Shown: positions 38,754 through 50,211 of the stretch, piece after piece | Layout: each line of letters opens with the position of its first letter | How positions within the stretch are numbered: position 1 is the stretch's first letter | Origin: Fusobacterium necrophorum subsp. necrophorum | GTDB taxonomy: Bacteria; Fusobacteriota; Fusobacteriia; Fusobacteriales; Fusobacteriaceae | DNA: 64,000 bases | Assembly (NCBI RefSeq): GCF_004006635.1 | Contig: NZ_CP034842.1 | Span: 248,001-312,000, forward strand | Direction of reading: 5' to 3' | Position numbers and translations under genes: made by a program | Notes under the pieces: model-generated | Database searches by the model: none | The model's input: only the letters and a program-made list of their open reading frames with translations | Told to the model about the DNA's origin: nothing

Positions 38754-38782
38754 ATTATACATACTTTTTTGGTAAAATACAA
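38754..38782 (-). promoter_or_regulatory. Promoter of fadA
   Basis: On the minus strand TTGTAT (38777-38782), a 17-base spacer and TATAAT (38754-38759), about 37 bases before the start codon. Confidence 0.8.
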
Positions 38783-38937
38783 TAGTTTATTTTATAATAA
38801 TTTTCATTTTTTTATATTTTACTATTATTTTACCAACATTTCATTCTTTTTCAAAAAACTTTACTCTTTTCTAAACCAGTTTTTGCGTCCTCTTCCACAT
38901 ATTTTGGTTCTCATCATAGAATGGAGAAATCAATATC

Positions 38938-38993
38938 TGATTCGCTCTCTAGAAACTCTTTAGAATTCTAAGAAACTCCTTGGAGTGAATCAG
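38938..38993. repeat. 56-base imperfect palindrome after autotransporter C
   Basis: CTGATTC at one end pairs with GAATCAG at the other, with a further CTC/GAG and an inner CTTTAGAATTCTAAG palindrome. No U-tract follows on the minus strand, so it is an mRNA-end structure or weak terminator at best. The remaining bases between fadA and the autotransporter stop hold no gene. Confidence 0.5.
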
Positions 38994-39027
38994 CTTATTT
39001 TGTATTATCGTACTCTATTTTTACTAA

Positions 39028-42000
39028 CTAGAATATGACTCTTAATCCTAACCCTCCACGCATGTTGCTTCCTTTGGTATCATATCCAATATTTGCTGTG
39101 ATTCCATATCTTTCATTCTCCAATCCAAGATTCAAATCCGTACTTAGACTTCCTCTTCGATCTTCCTTTTCTCCTCGGATACGAAACCAATCTGCATTTG
39201 TATGGGCTACTCTTGCTTGGTTCTTTCCCTTTGCAACTCGTCCTAATTCATTGCTATAAGCAACTCCTACTCTTGCTGTCAAAGCTCCTCTTGTACTTAA
39301 ATTATGTTTGTATCCTGCTTCCACTCCAATTTCCGGTTTCACGGAATAGTAATCATTCGCTTTCACTTCCAGTCTCACTTCTCCGTTCTTTTCTTTGATC
39401 TTTTGGAATCTTCCATACTCTACTTTCAATTCCCCATATGGTTTCACAAAAGTAGATTCACTGGTTCTAAATGTCTTGCTGACTTCGTTTGTTAGCGCAA
39501 GTCCATAAGTCCAGTATCTTGATTTGGCATGGAAGATCTCATCCACTACCAAATATCTACGATGCATTCGGTTTCTTCCTACAAACATTTCTCCAGATAT
39601 GGTCCAGTTCAAACTATTGTTATGATCAAAAGCAGTCGATTTGAAGACTCCCCATTTTGCTTGTAGCATTTCTTCTTTCGATTTTCCAATGTCTTTGAAC
39701 TTAAATTCATGATGAATCAAACCTGCATACCAACCGGTGGTATTTCCAAGTTGTGCCGTTTCCTTTTCGTGTAGGTAAGCAACTCCTTTCGCATGCGAGC
39801 TATAATCAATGATTCCAGCAGTATCTGTTTTGTATTCCCCTTGCATTCCAAAGGCTTTGATCTTGTTGGAATCTTTGGACTTCGTATCCCATTCTTTCTT
39901 GAGATACTTAAATTCTTGATCCAAGATAGAACCGGTTGCTTGAATTCTTTGTTGCACATTGGCATATTGGTGTCCCATCATTTCATCAAAGGCTTGATGT
40001 AATAAAGTTTCTTCATTTTTTCCAATACCATTTAATTTTTGGAATACATCGTTTTCTTGGGTTCCAAGCTTTTCTATTCCGTATCTTTGTTCCAAACCGT
40101 CTAAGAAATTATAAGAATCTGTAGGATTCACAGGTGTTGAAGCTTTCCCTGCAAAAGCAGTATAAGGAATCTTAGACATTGTTATACTTGACCCCAGATA
40201 TCCGCTATTATCAAGTGCAGCTGTTGCCATCCAAGTTAAACTTCCTGAGTAGATATTCCAGTTTGTAACTTTTTTATTTTTCAACATTGCTTCTCTATAA
40301 GGATTTATAATATTTGGATCTTTTATAATAATATCTTTATTTGTAGTATACTTAGAAGCTTCTGTTCCAACTATTAAATCGGCTTTATCTGTTAGTTTTT
40401 CCAGACCTTCTATTGGTTTTGTTTTATTTATTCCTGATGTATCTATATACATTCCTATACTATCTTTCGAAACTAATTGGTTTCTTTCATATTTAGGGAA
40501 ATCTTTTATATCTATACCTTCTATTGCTTTTCCATCAATTGAAGGAACTTCAGGAATTTTTGGATCTATTTCTATTTTTTTAGCTATAAATGGTTTAACT
40601 TCAACTCCATCTCTAGTTATAACAGGTGTTTCTAGTTTTGTGTCTATTTTTACATTATTTAGCCCTTTACTTGTATCAGCCGGCTTATACTCGTATTTAT
40701 CTTTAGAGTTTGTTCCTGTAACAGTAATTGTACCATAGTTTTTAACTGTTCCGCCTTTTAGATAAACTCCTACTCCATCTGTTGCATCTATTTTTATAGA
40801 ACCTTGGTTATCTAAAGTTGCATTTTCTCCTAGATAAACTCCTACTACTTTAGATAGCCCTGCTTTTCCTGTTTCAATTGTACCTCTATTTATACCTTCG
40901 GCTCCATTATCTAAGTATATACCGGTAGTATTATTTGCATTAAGAATTATGTCTTTGTCATTTTGAACTTTAACGCCATTTCCTGAACCATACATACCTA
41001 TACTATTTGCATCTTGAACAAGTATTGTACCTGCATTTGTAATGCTTCCACCATTAGAATCTTTATCTCCACCTATTGCCATTCCAATTCCGTAAGATTC
41101 TTTTTCTACATCAGAGGCTCCTACGCTAATTGTACCTCTATTAATAGCATTTCCAACTTTTATAGTGTAAATTCCTACATTTCCTGTTCCAGCTGCAAAG
41201 TTTATATTTCCTTTATTTATAACAGTTCCTGCAGAATAAATTCCATAGTTTTTATCTCCGGTAGATGTTAAATTAGTACGATTTTCAACTTTTCCTTTTG
41301 TATCTTCTGAATAAATATAAACAGAATCTTTTCCTAAATTAGCAGTAGTTGTATTTGCTGTTGTTATTGTATTTCCTGTTCCTGTATTTACAAATCCAAA
41401 AGAGTTATCTTTTAAATTAAATCTTGTTCCTGTATTTGAAATTTCTTGTTTTGTTCCAACTGTGAATACTCCTACAGCTTCTTTAGCACCTGTAGTTATT
41501 TCTCCTCCAGCTAAATCAACATTTCCTCCTTTTGAATATATTGCAACACCTGCATCTCCTACTGTTATATTTCCTTCATTTTTTAAAGTAGCCGTTTTTC
41601 CTTCACCAGAATGGAAAATTCCTATAGATTTTTCTCCTGTTGTTGTTATTCTTCCAGTAGCATTATTTACTATTGTTCCATTCTTTGCATAAATTGCTGT
41701 TGAATTATCTCCTGTTAATTCTATGCTTCCTTTATTAATTATTGTTACTGCATTCTTATCAGCTAAGTTATTTTCTTGGGCTATTGCTACTTGATTTGCT
41801 TTTGTTCCGCTTATTTTATCGTTGTTTATAACACTTGAATTTGATATTTCTAATTTTCTATAATCATCATTATCATCATCCAATTTAACTTCTTTATTTA
41901 TTGTTAATTGGCTGTTATACAACATAAATGTCTTATAGTTCGAACCTATTAGATCTGCTAAACCTAAAGCATCTTTAAGCCCTACCCCACTTGTATCCGA

Positions 42001-45000
42001 TAAGTTCATTTGTACTTTTGAAGCTGTAAATAATCTTGAATTATCTTCCATGTTCAATGTCAAGTTACTAAGTGTACTTTTTGTTTCATTGCCAAAATTT
42101 GTTTTTGCCCAATTTCCTATGTCTGCTGCTGTAAATGAGCTATATCCTGTTCCTTGACCTTGATAGAAGAATGCTGTTCCTGTTCTTGATGCGTCTGTAT
42201 CTCCTTTTACTGTTGCCGTCATTGGCGCATTGATAAGTATTTTACTTGTAGCGCTTGGTGCATAGAATAATAGAGATCCTCTATTTGTTCCTGTTCCTAT
42301 TCCTGTTTCAACTGTACTTTCTCCATTTATTGATATTGTTCCATCTTTTGCAAAGAAGTTTACTGCTCCTTCTGATGTAGTTATATCTGCTTTTCCTATT
42401 TCGGCTGTTCCTGCTGAATATACTCCTACTGATTTTTCTCCTTTTACTTTCGCCTCAACATTTAAACCATTTCCTTTTATTTCTCCACCAGTTTGTACTA
42501 CCAGACCTACTGTTCCTCTATTTGCTGTTTGATTAGATAAACTTCCTCCTGTTCCTGTTACAGTTAAATTTCCTCCTGTTGCATTTATTGTAGATTTTTT
42601 ACCTGCAACAAGTCCATATACTCCATTTCCGGTTACTGTTGTTGTTCCATTATATGCTAGTTTTCCTGCACTTACAAATACTCCGGTTGATTCCTCTCCT
42701 GTTACATTTATTTTAGCTGATGAAGCTACTGTAGAGCTTGTTCCTTTATCTAAGTAGTATCCTATTATTGATTTTCCGGTTGCTTTAATTTCTCCACCGG
42801 TTAAGTTTATATTTGAACTGTCTGCCGCATAAGCTCCTATTGTAGAATCTCCATTTGTTGTTATTGTTCCACCGGTAGCATTTTCTATTGTTCCGCCTTT
42901 TACTGCGTATAGTCCTAATCCATCAGCTTTAGTTACTTCTATTTTTCCTGTATTCTTAGCTTTTCCGCCATCATTAGCAACTATTCCTATACTACGATCT
43001 GCTGCTGTCGAATCTCCTACTTTAATAGTTCCGCTATTTTCTACATTTCCGGTTGCTGATTTTGTAAGTATTCCTATATTTCCAGTTCCTGTTGATAAAT
43101 CTATAGTTCCTGTATTTGTAACATTTCCGCTAGAGTAAATACCATAGTTATCATCACCTGTAGCTGTCACTTTTGCTGCAGTTGATATTTTTCCTTTTGT
43201 ATCTTCTGAATATATAAACTTACCTCTATTTGATAGTTCAGCTGTTCCTTCTGTTATATTTACAGTATTTCCTGCACCTTTATTAATTATTCCATAGGAA
43301 TCATCTCCTATTTTATAATTTCCGGCACTTATTATTGTTGCTCCATTTCCTTTTGCATAGATTCCTGCTGCATCAGATTTTCCAACTGTTAGTGTTGAAG
43401 TTTTTGTAACTTCTACTTTACCACCTTGTGTATATAGCGCAACACCTTTATCTCCTACTGTTATGTTTCCACTTGTAGTTTCTTCATAACCGTACATTCC
43501 TATTCCATGTTTTCCTACAGTTATTCTTCCTTTATTTTCTAATGGATTTGTTCCTGTACTTATTGCATCTGTATACATTCCTATTGTAGGATCTGCACTT
43601 GTTCCATCTGTTAATTCTATTGTTCCTGCATTTATTGTATCGTATGATTTGTTGTCTTTAGATACTTTTGCATACATTCCTTCTGTGCTGTCACTTTTCG
43701 CTATTATTTTTCCACTAGCAGCATTTTCAAATGTTACAGCTTTTCCTCCTATGTTTCCAGGTTCATAATACATTCCTACTGCATCTTTTCCTGTTAAAGT
43801 TATTGTTCCTTCATTCTTTAATCCGGTTGTTGTGTTATGAGTTATTGTTTTTGATTCAACATCAGAATAGAATATTCCTGTCGAATTTTTTCCTACACTG
43901 ATTGTTCCTTTGTTTGATACTCTTGTATTATTTAATGCATAAATTCCTGTTGAATATTCTCCCACAGAAATTGACTTTTCTGAATTATTGTTTATAACAC
44001 CAAATTTTGCATAAATTCCTGTTGATTTATCACCTGTTAATTCTATTGTTCCATTATTTGTTAATGTTACTCTATTTTTATTTATTGTATTTGTATTTTC
44101 TTGGGCTATTGCTACTTTTCCAGTTTGTTTTCCTTCTATTTTAAAATTATTTTGTATAGATGAGCTGGAAATTTCTAATTTGTTATATGCATCATTTTTA
44201 TTATCTAAATTTACATTGTTATCTACTGTTAACTTACTGTCATATAGCATGAATGTCTTATAGCCTTCACCTTCTATCTTTGCTCCCAATGCTTTTGATA
44301 GTGCTTCACCACTTGTATCAGATAAATTCATTTGTACATTTGAGGCTACAAACAGTCTTGAATTATCTTCCATTTTCAATGTCAAGTTATTAAGTTTACT
44401 TGTTGTTCCATCACCAAAAGTATTTTTTGCCCAATTTTGTATATCAGTTTTAGTAAATGGAGCATAATCACTTCCGTTTCCTTTATATAAGAAAGCTGTT
44501 CCTGTTTTTGATGCGTCTGGATTGCCTGCTACTATTGCTGTCATTTTACCATTTATAAGTATTTTACTCTTATCACCTGATGCATAGAATAATAGAGATC
44601 CTCTATTTGCTCCTGTTCTTGTCTCAACTTCACTTTCTCTATTTATTGATATTGTTCCATTTTCTGCAAAGAAGTTTACTGCACCATTTGATGCAGTTAT
44701 ATTTGCTGCTCCTATTTGAGCTGTTCCTGCTGAATATACTCCTACTGATTTTTCCCCTTCTACTTTTGCCTCAACATTTAAACCATTTCCTGTTATTGTT
44801 CCACCAGTTTGTACTACCAGACCTACTGCTCCTCTATCTCCTATTTGTTTAGATAAACTTAGCCCTGTTATTCCTGTTACAGTTAAACTTCCTCCTGTTG
44901 CATTTATTTCAGAGTTTTGACCCGCAACAAGCCCATATACTCCATCACCTGTTACTGTTGTTGCTCCTGTGTATGATGTTAGTTTTCCTGCTTTTACAAA

Positions 45001-48000
45001 TACTCCTGTTGATTCATCTCCTGTTACATTTATTTTCGCCGGTGAGGCTATTTTAGAATTTTTACCTTGATTCAAGTAGTATCCTATTGCTTTATTTCCA
45101 TTTACTGCTATTGTTCCAGCATTTAAATTGATATCTGATGTGTCATTAGCATAAGCTCCTGCTGTTTCATCACCTGTTACAGTAATATTTCCGATAATAT
45201 TATTAGCATTATCTTCATCATTATTTATTATTCCTGTTCCTGATGAATATAGACCTAATCCATAATTCCCATCTACTGTTATTTTTCCAAAATTACTAAC
45301 TGTTCCAGCTTTTGTTGTTATTCCTATACTACGGTTTGTCTTAGTAGAATTTCCTAGTTTTATTTCTCCGCTATTTTTTATATCTGCCTTTGAATCAGTA
45401 GCATATATTCCAATATTTCCTATTCCTTTTGTGAAGTCAATTTTACCGGCATTTGCTCCTTTTCCTGCTGAATAAATACCATAGTTGTTACCTCCTGTCG
45501 ATGTTATATCAGTAGTATTGTTTATAATTCCATTTTTATCAGATGAATAGATAAATATTCCTTTATTGGATAAAGTTGCACTTCCTCCCGAAATATTAAA
45601 ATCATTTCCTGTTCCTTTATTAACAAATCCATAAGATTGATCTCCTATCTCATATGTAACATTAGAACTAGTTATGTTTTGGCTAGTTCCCTCTATATAT
45701 ACAGCTACTGCTTTATTCTCCCCAACTTTTATAGTAGGTCTAGATATAATACTATTATCTCCTATAGTAACATTTCCATTTTTAGAATACATTGCTATTC
45801 CATTATTTCCTACTGTTATATTTCCAGTAGTTGTTAATTCATAGCCAAACATTCCTATTCCATTATTTCCTACTTTTATTGTGCCTTTATTCTCTAATGG
45901 ATTTGTTCCTGCTTTTGTTGCATCTGTGTACATTCCTATTGTAGGATTTACAGTTGTTCCATCTTTTAGTGTTATTTCTCCTGCATTTATTGTCTGATAT
46001 AATTTTTCATCTTTAGAGATTTTTGCATACATTCCTACTGCGCTGTTACTTTCCGCTATTATTTTTCCACCAGCAGCATTTTCAAATGTTACAGTTGTTC
46101 CTCCTATGTTTCCAGGTTCATAATACATTCCTACTGCATCTGTTCCTGTTAAAATTATTGTTCCTTCATTCTTTAATCCAGTTGTTGTAGTATGAATTTT
46201 TCCTGATTCAACATCAGAATAGAAAATTCCTGTTGAGTTTGCTCCTACGCTTATTGTTCCTTTATTTGAAACTTCTGTATTTTTTAGCGCATAAATTCCT
46301 GTTGAGTTTGCTCCTGTTGTTATTATTTTTCCACTAGTATTATTTTCTATTATTCCATACTTTGCATAAATTCCTGTTGAGTTTGCTCCTAATAATTTTA
46401 TCTTTTCATTATTAGTTATTGTTACTGCATCTCTATTGTTTTTATTATTTTCTTGCGCTATTGCTACTTGACTTTGCCCTTTTCCACTTATTTTATCATT
46501 ATTTATAATGCTTGAATTTGATATTTCCAGTTTTTTGTAATCATCATTAGCGCTATCCAAATTAACTTCTTTATCTATTGTTAATTGGCTATCATACAAC
46601 ATAAATGACTTATAATCATCACCTGTAATAGCTTTTAGCCCTAAAGCATTTTTTAATTCTCCCGGGTTTGTATTTGTCAAATCCATTGCCACTCGTGAAG
46701 CCACAAACAATCTTGAACCGTTTTCCATATTTAATGTTAATTTACTTAATGTATTAGTTGAATTATCTTTAAATATTTTATCTTTCCAAGTTTCTATTTC
46801 TGTAGAATCAAATTTGCTATATCCAGTTGTTGTATTTCCTTGATAGAAGAATGCTGTTCCTCTATTACTAGGGTCAGTTCCACCTTTTATTTTAGCCGTC
46901 ATTTCATCTTTAATAAGTATTTTTGGATTTTGATCTGGGCTGCTAGTTTTTTGGAAAAATAATAAAGATTTTTGCCCTGTTTCTGAAGTTCCACCTTTTA
47001 TAGATATTGTTCCATTATCTTTTGCAAAGAAGTTTACTGCTCCATCTGCTGTAATAACATTTGTTTTTCCTAAGTTCATTTTACCTTCTGAGAAAATTCC
47101 TACCGATTTATCTCCTGTTACATTTACAGTTGTTTCTGTTTTACTTAATGTTAATTCTCCACCTTGTTTCACTACAAGCCCGTAAGAACCTTTTGTTGAA
47201 TCTCCACCGGCAGCTGAAGAAGCACCTACTTTAATTGCACCGCCACTTAAAGGATTTTCAGTTACTTTCGAATGATTAGTTACTACAATTCCTGAAACTT
47301 TATTTCCATTTACAGTTAAATTTCCACTGTATTCTAAAGATGTTCCTTCTGCTAATAATATTCCTGTAGACCCGTTTCCTTCTGCTGTAATTTTACTTCC
47401 TGTTTCAAGTGTTCCATTAGCTTCTATATTCTCTTTTTTTAAGAATATACCTATATTATTTACACTATCCCCTGTTCCAACTAAGTTGATAGTTCCACTA
47501 TTTGTTATTTTTCCATCTAAGTTAAAAATTCCTATTCCATTCTTTATATTTGTACCAGTAATTTCTCCTTTGTTTGTAGCTATTGCCTTTTCAGTAGTTG
47601 AACCTTTAACAGACATACCTATAGCATATCTTCCGCCTAATGTTATTTTCCCACCAGTATCATTAATTATTTCAGGACTTGTATAAGTTGCAGGATTACT
47701 TGTTAAAGCTGCACTATCTGCTCTCATCCCTATATTGTACTCTTGTTGTTTTAGAGGATCATTGTTTTTTGCTATATCAGAATTTATAGCAATTGTTCCT
47801 TGGTTTGTCATATTACTATTGATATTTACAAACATACCTGATGAGTTTTTAACATTTTCTAAACTTATAGTTCCTGTATTTTTAGCTTTACCTTTTTCTA
47901 AATTTACATCCTTTACAGTTGAGTCAACCATTAAAGCCATACCTGTTGAATCATCAGCAGCAACGTTTCCATTTTTAGTTAATTTAATAGTTCCTGCATT

Positions 48001-49992
48001 TTCATAAGTGGCTTGTTCTTTTGTTTTGGCTGCTAACTTCATACCATGACTTGATTTTCCTGATAATTCAATAGTTCCCGTCTTATCATTTTTTAAAGTT
48101 CCGTTAAAAATAGCTTGAACTGGTGTTCCAGGACCTCCTGTACTAGTTGGTAAGTATACATATGCTCCTATTGAATGTCCACCATAAAATTTTATTTCTC
48201 CTTTATTATCCAACGTTGTTATATAATATGTTCCAGGATTTTCAGGAACTAAAGCCATACCTATTTTATAACCTACATATCCGTTGGAATCCAATGATAC
48301 ATCATAAGACTCATTTCCGGGTCCATAAATTTTTAATGCATTATTTTCCGCACTATCATTTATTTTTGTATTATATTTTGTAGTAAGTGCTTTAATATAG
48401 TCCTCGTCTTTCTCTTTTTTATCTGTTATTGTTCCATCGTTTATTATTTGTTCATCTTTTATACTTCCTTGAGAAACCATACCTAAAGTTAAAATTCCGT
48501 TTAGATTTACTGTTCCTACGTTAACAGCTTTTCCCCCGTTTTCAGAGTCAAATTCAATAGCACGAGAACCTCCAACTAAGAAATATTGGTCATTTCTATT
48601 AGGGTTTTGTGTTGAGCTTCTAAGACCTGTTACATTATTATATGAATCTATACTAATTTCAGTTATTCCAACAGTTCTAGCTAATCCGTCATAATTTGTT
48701 TCTGATTTCCCTATGGCAGTTATTTGTTGATTAATAGTATCTCCTGATTTCCCATAAATTAATGTAGGGGAATAACTATATCCAAAATAATAATTTGCTC
48801 CAGGATTTGGACCATCAAACCATTTAAATGCCAACCCTTCTTTTTCATAACTATTAGACCAAGTATAATTTAAGTATGCATAATCCTTTTTCCCAATAAC
48901 ATTTTGTGATGGGTTATTAGTTTCCTCTATATAATATTTATCTGTCCCAGTTTGTTTTTTTAATATACCTGCTCCTGATTCTCCACTACCTACTCCATTA
49001 TTGTAGTCTGCAGCAACAACTATTTTAAATGTAGGTGGCTCTGGCAATGATGGTGTAGCAGGTATTGCTATTTCTGGTTCAGCCGGATCAAAAGATATTG
49101 CTTCTGGTAAATTAGGCGGATTTACTGTCTTAGATTGTACTTCAGGTGTTGTTACATCTGGTATATTTGATTCTATATTTGGTGGTGTTAATTCTGATAT
49201 TTCAATTTTAGGTAAATTAAAAGCTATTGTTTTTGGTAAAACTGGTGGTACTACTGTTTTACCTTGTACTGTTCCTACATTTACTACGGGTATATTTGAT
49301 GTTATATTAGGAGCAGTCGGTAAAGTTACTGAAATTTTTGGCAAATCAAAAGTAACACTTGATGGTATTTTAGGTTCTTTAATCGTCTTTTCTATATTTC
49401 TCGGATTAATTGAAGCTATTACATCAAATGACGCTATAGGTTCTTTTACTTTTCTTTCAGATACCAATCCATATTGACTTAAAATTCCTTTTCTAAGACT
49501 GGTAGTTCCCGATCTGAAATCGCTTGAAGTTGTCAACTTTGAATAATTGACACTGTCCAGAGAAGTATTTCTTTCAAAAACATCCGTACTTCTCGTAAAG
49601 ATTCCTTCATAAGAATATTTTTCAGACCTATCTCCTCTTCCTTTATATTTTGTCCCATTGTTATAAAAATAATTCATTCCAAATTGCCAAGAAGCCCAAG
49701 GAGATTTTACCACTTGATCCCCTTGTTCCATTAATTGAACTAATTCTAATTGAGTGCCTTTTAATTTCTTATTATTTTCTTCCTTGATTCGTCTTAGCAT
49801 TTCACTTAGCCTATCCGTGGATAAACCTATTTCCTGTTTCGTTGCTACGGTCGCATTCACTTCTTGCGCAAAGGCATTCATTCCCAACATGACATATAGT
49901 AATACGAGACCTATGGAAAAGCTTATATTTTTATTTCTTTTCGCTATCCATCGCAAATTTTTTTCTACTTCTCTTAATTGATTCTTAACCAT
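39028..49992 (-). CDS. Giant type Va autotransporter C (3654 aa) with triplicated passenger module
   Basis: An extended signal peptide ends at about AFA42. It is followed by an N-terminal domain, a Pro-rich segment (about residues 195-320, SxxPxLP repeats), a beta-helix passenger of some 3000 residues with GIGIY/STGIYA repeats, and a C-terminal barrel ending LGLRVIF. The passenger holds a module of about 775 residues present three times; the landmark FMLY(D/N)S(Q/K)LT occurs near 46.60, 44.25 and 41.92 kb. The barrel differs clearly from that of A and B. GGGGGAGGAG precedes the ATG. It is downstream of an OmpA-like helper operon but separated from it by a terminator-like element and a separate promoter. 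Family knowledge suggests an adhesin. Confidence 0.96.
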   Translation of the reverse strand: MVKNQLREVEKNLRWIAKRNKNISFSIGLVLLYVMLGMNAFAQEVNATVATKQEIGLSTDRLSEMLRRIKEENNKKLKGTQLELVQLMEQGDQVVKSPWASWQFGMNYFYNNGTKYKGRGDRSEKYSYEGIFTRSTDVFERNTSLDSVNYSKLTTSSDFRSGTTSLRKGILSQYGLVSERKVKEPIASFDVIASINPRNIEKTIKEPKIPSSVTFDLPKISVTLPTAPNITSNIPVVNVGTVQGKTVVPPVLPKTIAFNLPKIEISELTPPNIESNIPDVTTPEVQSKTVNPPNLPEAISFDPAEPEIAIPATPSLPEPPTFKIVVAADYNNGVGSGESGAGILKKQTGTDKYYIEETNNPSQNVIGKKDYAYLNYTWSNSYEKEGLAFKWFDGPNPGANYYFGYSYSPTLIYGKSGDTINQQITAIGKSETNYDGLARTVGITEISIDSYNNVTGLRSSTQNPNRNDQYFLVGGSRAIEFDSENGGKAVNVGTVNLNGILTLGMVSQGSIKDEQIINDGTITDKKEKDEDYIKALTTKYNTKINDSAENNALKIYGPGNESYDVSLDSNGYVGYKIGMALVPENPGTYYITTLDNKGEIKFYGGHSIGAYVYLPTSTGGPGTPVQAIFNGTLKNDKTGTIELSGKSSHGMKLAAKTKEQATYENAGTIKLTKNGNVAADDSTGMALMVDSTVKDVNLEKGKAKNTGTISLENVKNSSGMFVNINSNMTNQGTIAINSDIAKNNDPLKQQEYNIGMRADSAALTSNPATYTSPEIINDTGGKITLGGRYAIGMSVKGSTTEKAIATNKGEITGTNIKNGIGIFNLDGKITNSGTINLVGTGDSVNNIGIFLKKENIEANGTLETGSKITAEGNGSTGILLAEGTSLEYSGNLTVNGNKVSGIVVTNHSKVTENPLSGGAIKVGASSAAGGDSTKGSYGLVVKQGGELTLSKTETTVNVTGDKSVGIFSEGKMNLGKTNVITADGAVNFFAKDNGTISIKGGTSETGQKSLLFFQKTSSPDQNPKILIKDEMTAKIKGGTDPSNRGTAFFYQGNTTTGYSKFDSTEIETWKDKIFKDNSTNTLSKLTLNMENGSRLFVASRVAMDLTNTNPGELKNALGLKAITGDDYKSFMLYDSQLTIDKEVNLDSANDDYKKLEISNSSIINNDKISGKGQSQVAIAQENNKNNRDAVTITNNEKIKLLGANSTGIYAKYGIIENNTSGKIITTGANSTGIYALKNTEVSNKGTISVGANSTGIFYSDVESGKIHTTTTGLKNEGTIILTGTDAVGMYYEPGNIGGTTVTFENAAGGKIIAESNSAVGMYAKISKDEKLYQTINAGEITLKDGTTVNPTIGMYTDATKAGTNPLENKGTIKVGNNGIGMFGYELTTTGNITVGNNGIAMYSKNGNVTIGDNSIISRPTIKVGENKAVAVYIEGTSQNITSSNVTYEIGDQSYGFVNKGTGNDFNISGGSATLSNKGIFIYSSDKNGIINNTTDITSTGGNNYGIYSAGKGANAGKIDFTKGIGNIGIYATDSKADIKNSGEIKLGNSTKTNRSIGITTKAGTVSNFGKITVDGNYGLGLYSSGTGIINNDEDNANNIIGNITVTGDETAGAYANDTSDINLNAGTIAVNGNKAIGYYLNQGKNSKIASPAKINVTGDESTGVFVKAGKLTSYTGATTVTGDGVYGLVAGQNSEINATGGSLTVTGITGLSLSKQIGDRGAVGLVVQTGGTITGNGLNVEAKVEGEKSVGVYSAGTAQIGAANITASNGAVNFFAENGTISINRESEVETRTGANRGSLLFYASGDKSKILINGKMTAIVAGNPDASKTGTAFLYKGNGSDYAPFTKTDIQNWAKNTFGDGTTSKLNNLTLKMEDNSRLFVASNVQMNLSDTSGEALSKALGAKIEGEGYKTFMLYDSKLTVDNNVNLDNKNDAYNKLEISSSSIQNNFKIEGKQTGKVAIAQENTNTINKNRVTLTNNGTIELTGDKSTGIYAKFGVINNNSEKSISVGEYSTGIYALNNTRVSNKGTISVGKNSTGIFYSDVESKTITHNTTTGLKNEGTITLTGKDAVGMYYEPGNIGGKAVTFENAASGKIIAKSDSTEGMYAKVSKDNKSYDTINAGTIELTDGTSADPTIGMYTDAISTGTNPLENKGRITVGKHGIGMYGYEETTSGNITVGDKGVALYTQGGKVEVTKTSTLTVGKSDAAGIYAKGNGATIISAGNYKIGDDSYGIINKGAGNTVNITEGTAELSNRGKFIYSEDTKGKISTAAKVTATGDDNYGIYSSGNVTNTGTIDLSTGTGNIGILTKSATGNVENSGTIKVGDSTAADRSIGIVANDGGKAKNTGKIEVTKADGLGLYAVKGGTIENATGGTITTNGDSTIGAYAADSSNINLTGGEIKATGKSIIGYYLDKGTSSTVASSAKINVTGEESTGVFVSAGKLAYNGTTTVTGNGVYGLVAGKKSTINATGGNLTVTGTGGSLSNQTANRGTVGLVVQTGGEIKGNGLNVEAKVKGEKSVGVYSAGTAEIGKADITTSEGAVNFFAKDGTISINGESTVETGIGTGTNRGSLLFYAPSATSKILINAPMTATVKGDTDASRTGTAFFYQGQGTGYSSFTAADIGNWAKTNFGNETKSTLSNLTLNMEDNSRLFTASKVQMNLSDTSGVGLKDALGLADLIGSNYKTFMLYNSQLTINKEVKLDDDNDDYRKLEISNSSVINNDKISGTKANQVAIAQENNLADKNAVTIINKGSIELTGDNSTAIYAKNGTIVNNATGRITTTGEKSIGIFHSGEGKTATLKNEGNITVGDAGVAIYSKGGNVDLAGGEITTGAKEAVGVFTVGTKQEISNTGTRFNLKDNSFGFVNTGTGNTITTANTTTANLGKDSVYIYSEDTKGKVENRTNLTSTGDKNYGIYSAGTVINKGNINFAAGTGNVGIYTIKVGNAINRGTISVGASDVEKESYGIGMAIGGDKDSNGGSITNAGTILVQDANSIGMYGSGNGVKVQNDKDIILNANNTTGIYLDNGAEGINRGTIETGKAGLSKVVGVYLGENATLDNQGSIKIDATDGVGVYLKGGTVKNYGTITVTGTNSKDKYEYKPADTSKGLNNVKIDTKLETPVITRDGVEVKPFIAKKIEIDPKIPEVPSIDGKAIEGIDIKDFPKYERNQLVSKDSIGMYIDTSGINKTKPIEGLEKLTDKADLIVGTEASKYTTNKDIIIKDPNIINPYREAMLKNKKVTNWNIYSGSLTWMATAALDNSGYLGSSITMSKIPYTAFAGKASTPVNPTDSYNFLDGLEQRYGIEKLGTQENDVFQKLNGIGKNEETLLHQAFDEMMGHQYANVQQRIQATGSILDQEFKYLKKEWDTKSKDSNKIKAFGMQGEYKTDTAGIIDYSSHAKGVAYLHEKETAQLGNTTGWYAGLIHHEFKFKDIGKSKEEMLQAKWGVFKSTAFDHNNSLNWTISGEMFVGRNRMHRRYLVVDEIFHAKSRYWTYGLALTNEVSKTFRTSESTFVKPYGELKVEYGRFQKIKEKNGEVRLEVKANDYYSVKPEIGVEAGYKHNLSTRGALTARVGVAYSNELGRVAKGKNQARVAHTNADWFRIRGEKEDRRGSLSTDLNLGLENERYGITANIGYDTKGSNMRGGLGLRVIF

Positions 49993-50073
49993 AATTCTCC
50001 TCCCCCATTCATATAATTCTATTATTTTATACTATACTTATTCTTTAACATATAATATTGATATTGTTTTTTT

Positions 50074-50102
50074 ATTATATCACAATAGTTTTATTTTTTG
50101 AA
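50074..50102 (-). promoter_or_regulatory. Candidate promoter of autotransporter C
   Basis: On the minus strand TTCAAA (50097-50102), a 17-base spacer and TATAAT (50074-50079), about 80 bases before the start. Other AT-rich boxes closer to the gene are possible. Confidence 0.5.
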
Positions 50103-50211
50103 GTAATTATCCTTATTTTTTATTTTAATTATAATAGATTTGTTTTTTATAATGTTTTCTCTTAAAATAGCTATTGTATTTTTTATCAAAACTGATTTTA
50201 TGTTTTAACAT

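Noticed and set aside
44580..44852. Leu-rich plus-strand frame opposite autotransporter C
   Set aside because: The leucines come from antisense of Asn/Lys/Glu-rich codons; it is not a membrane protein gene.
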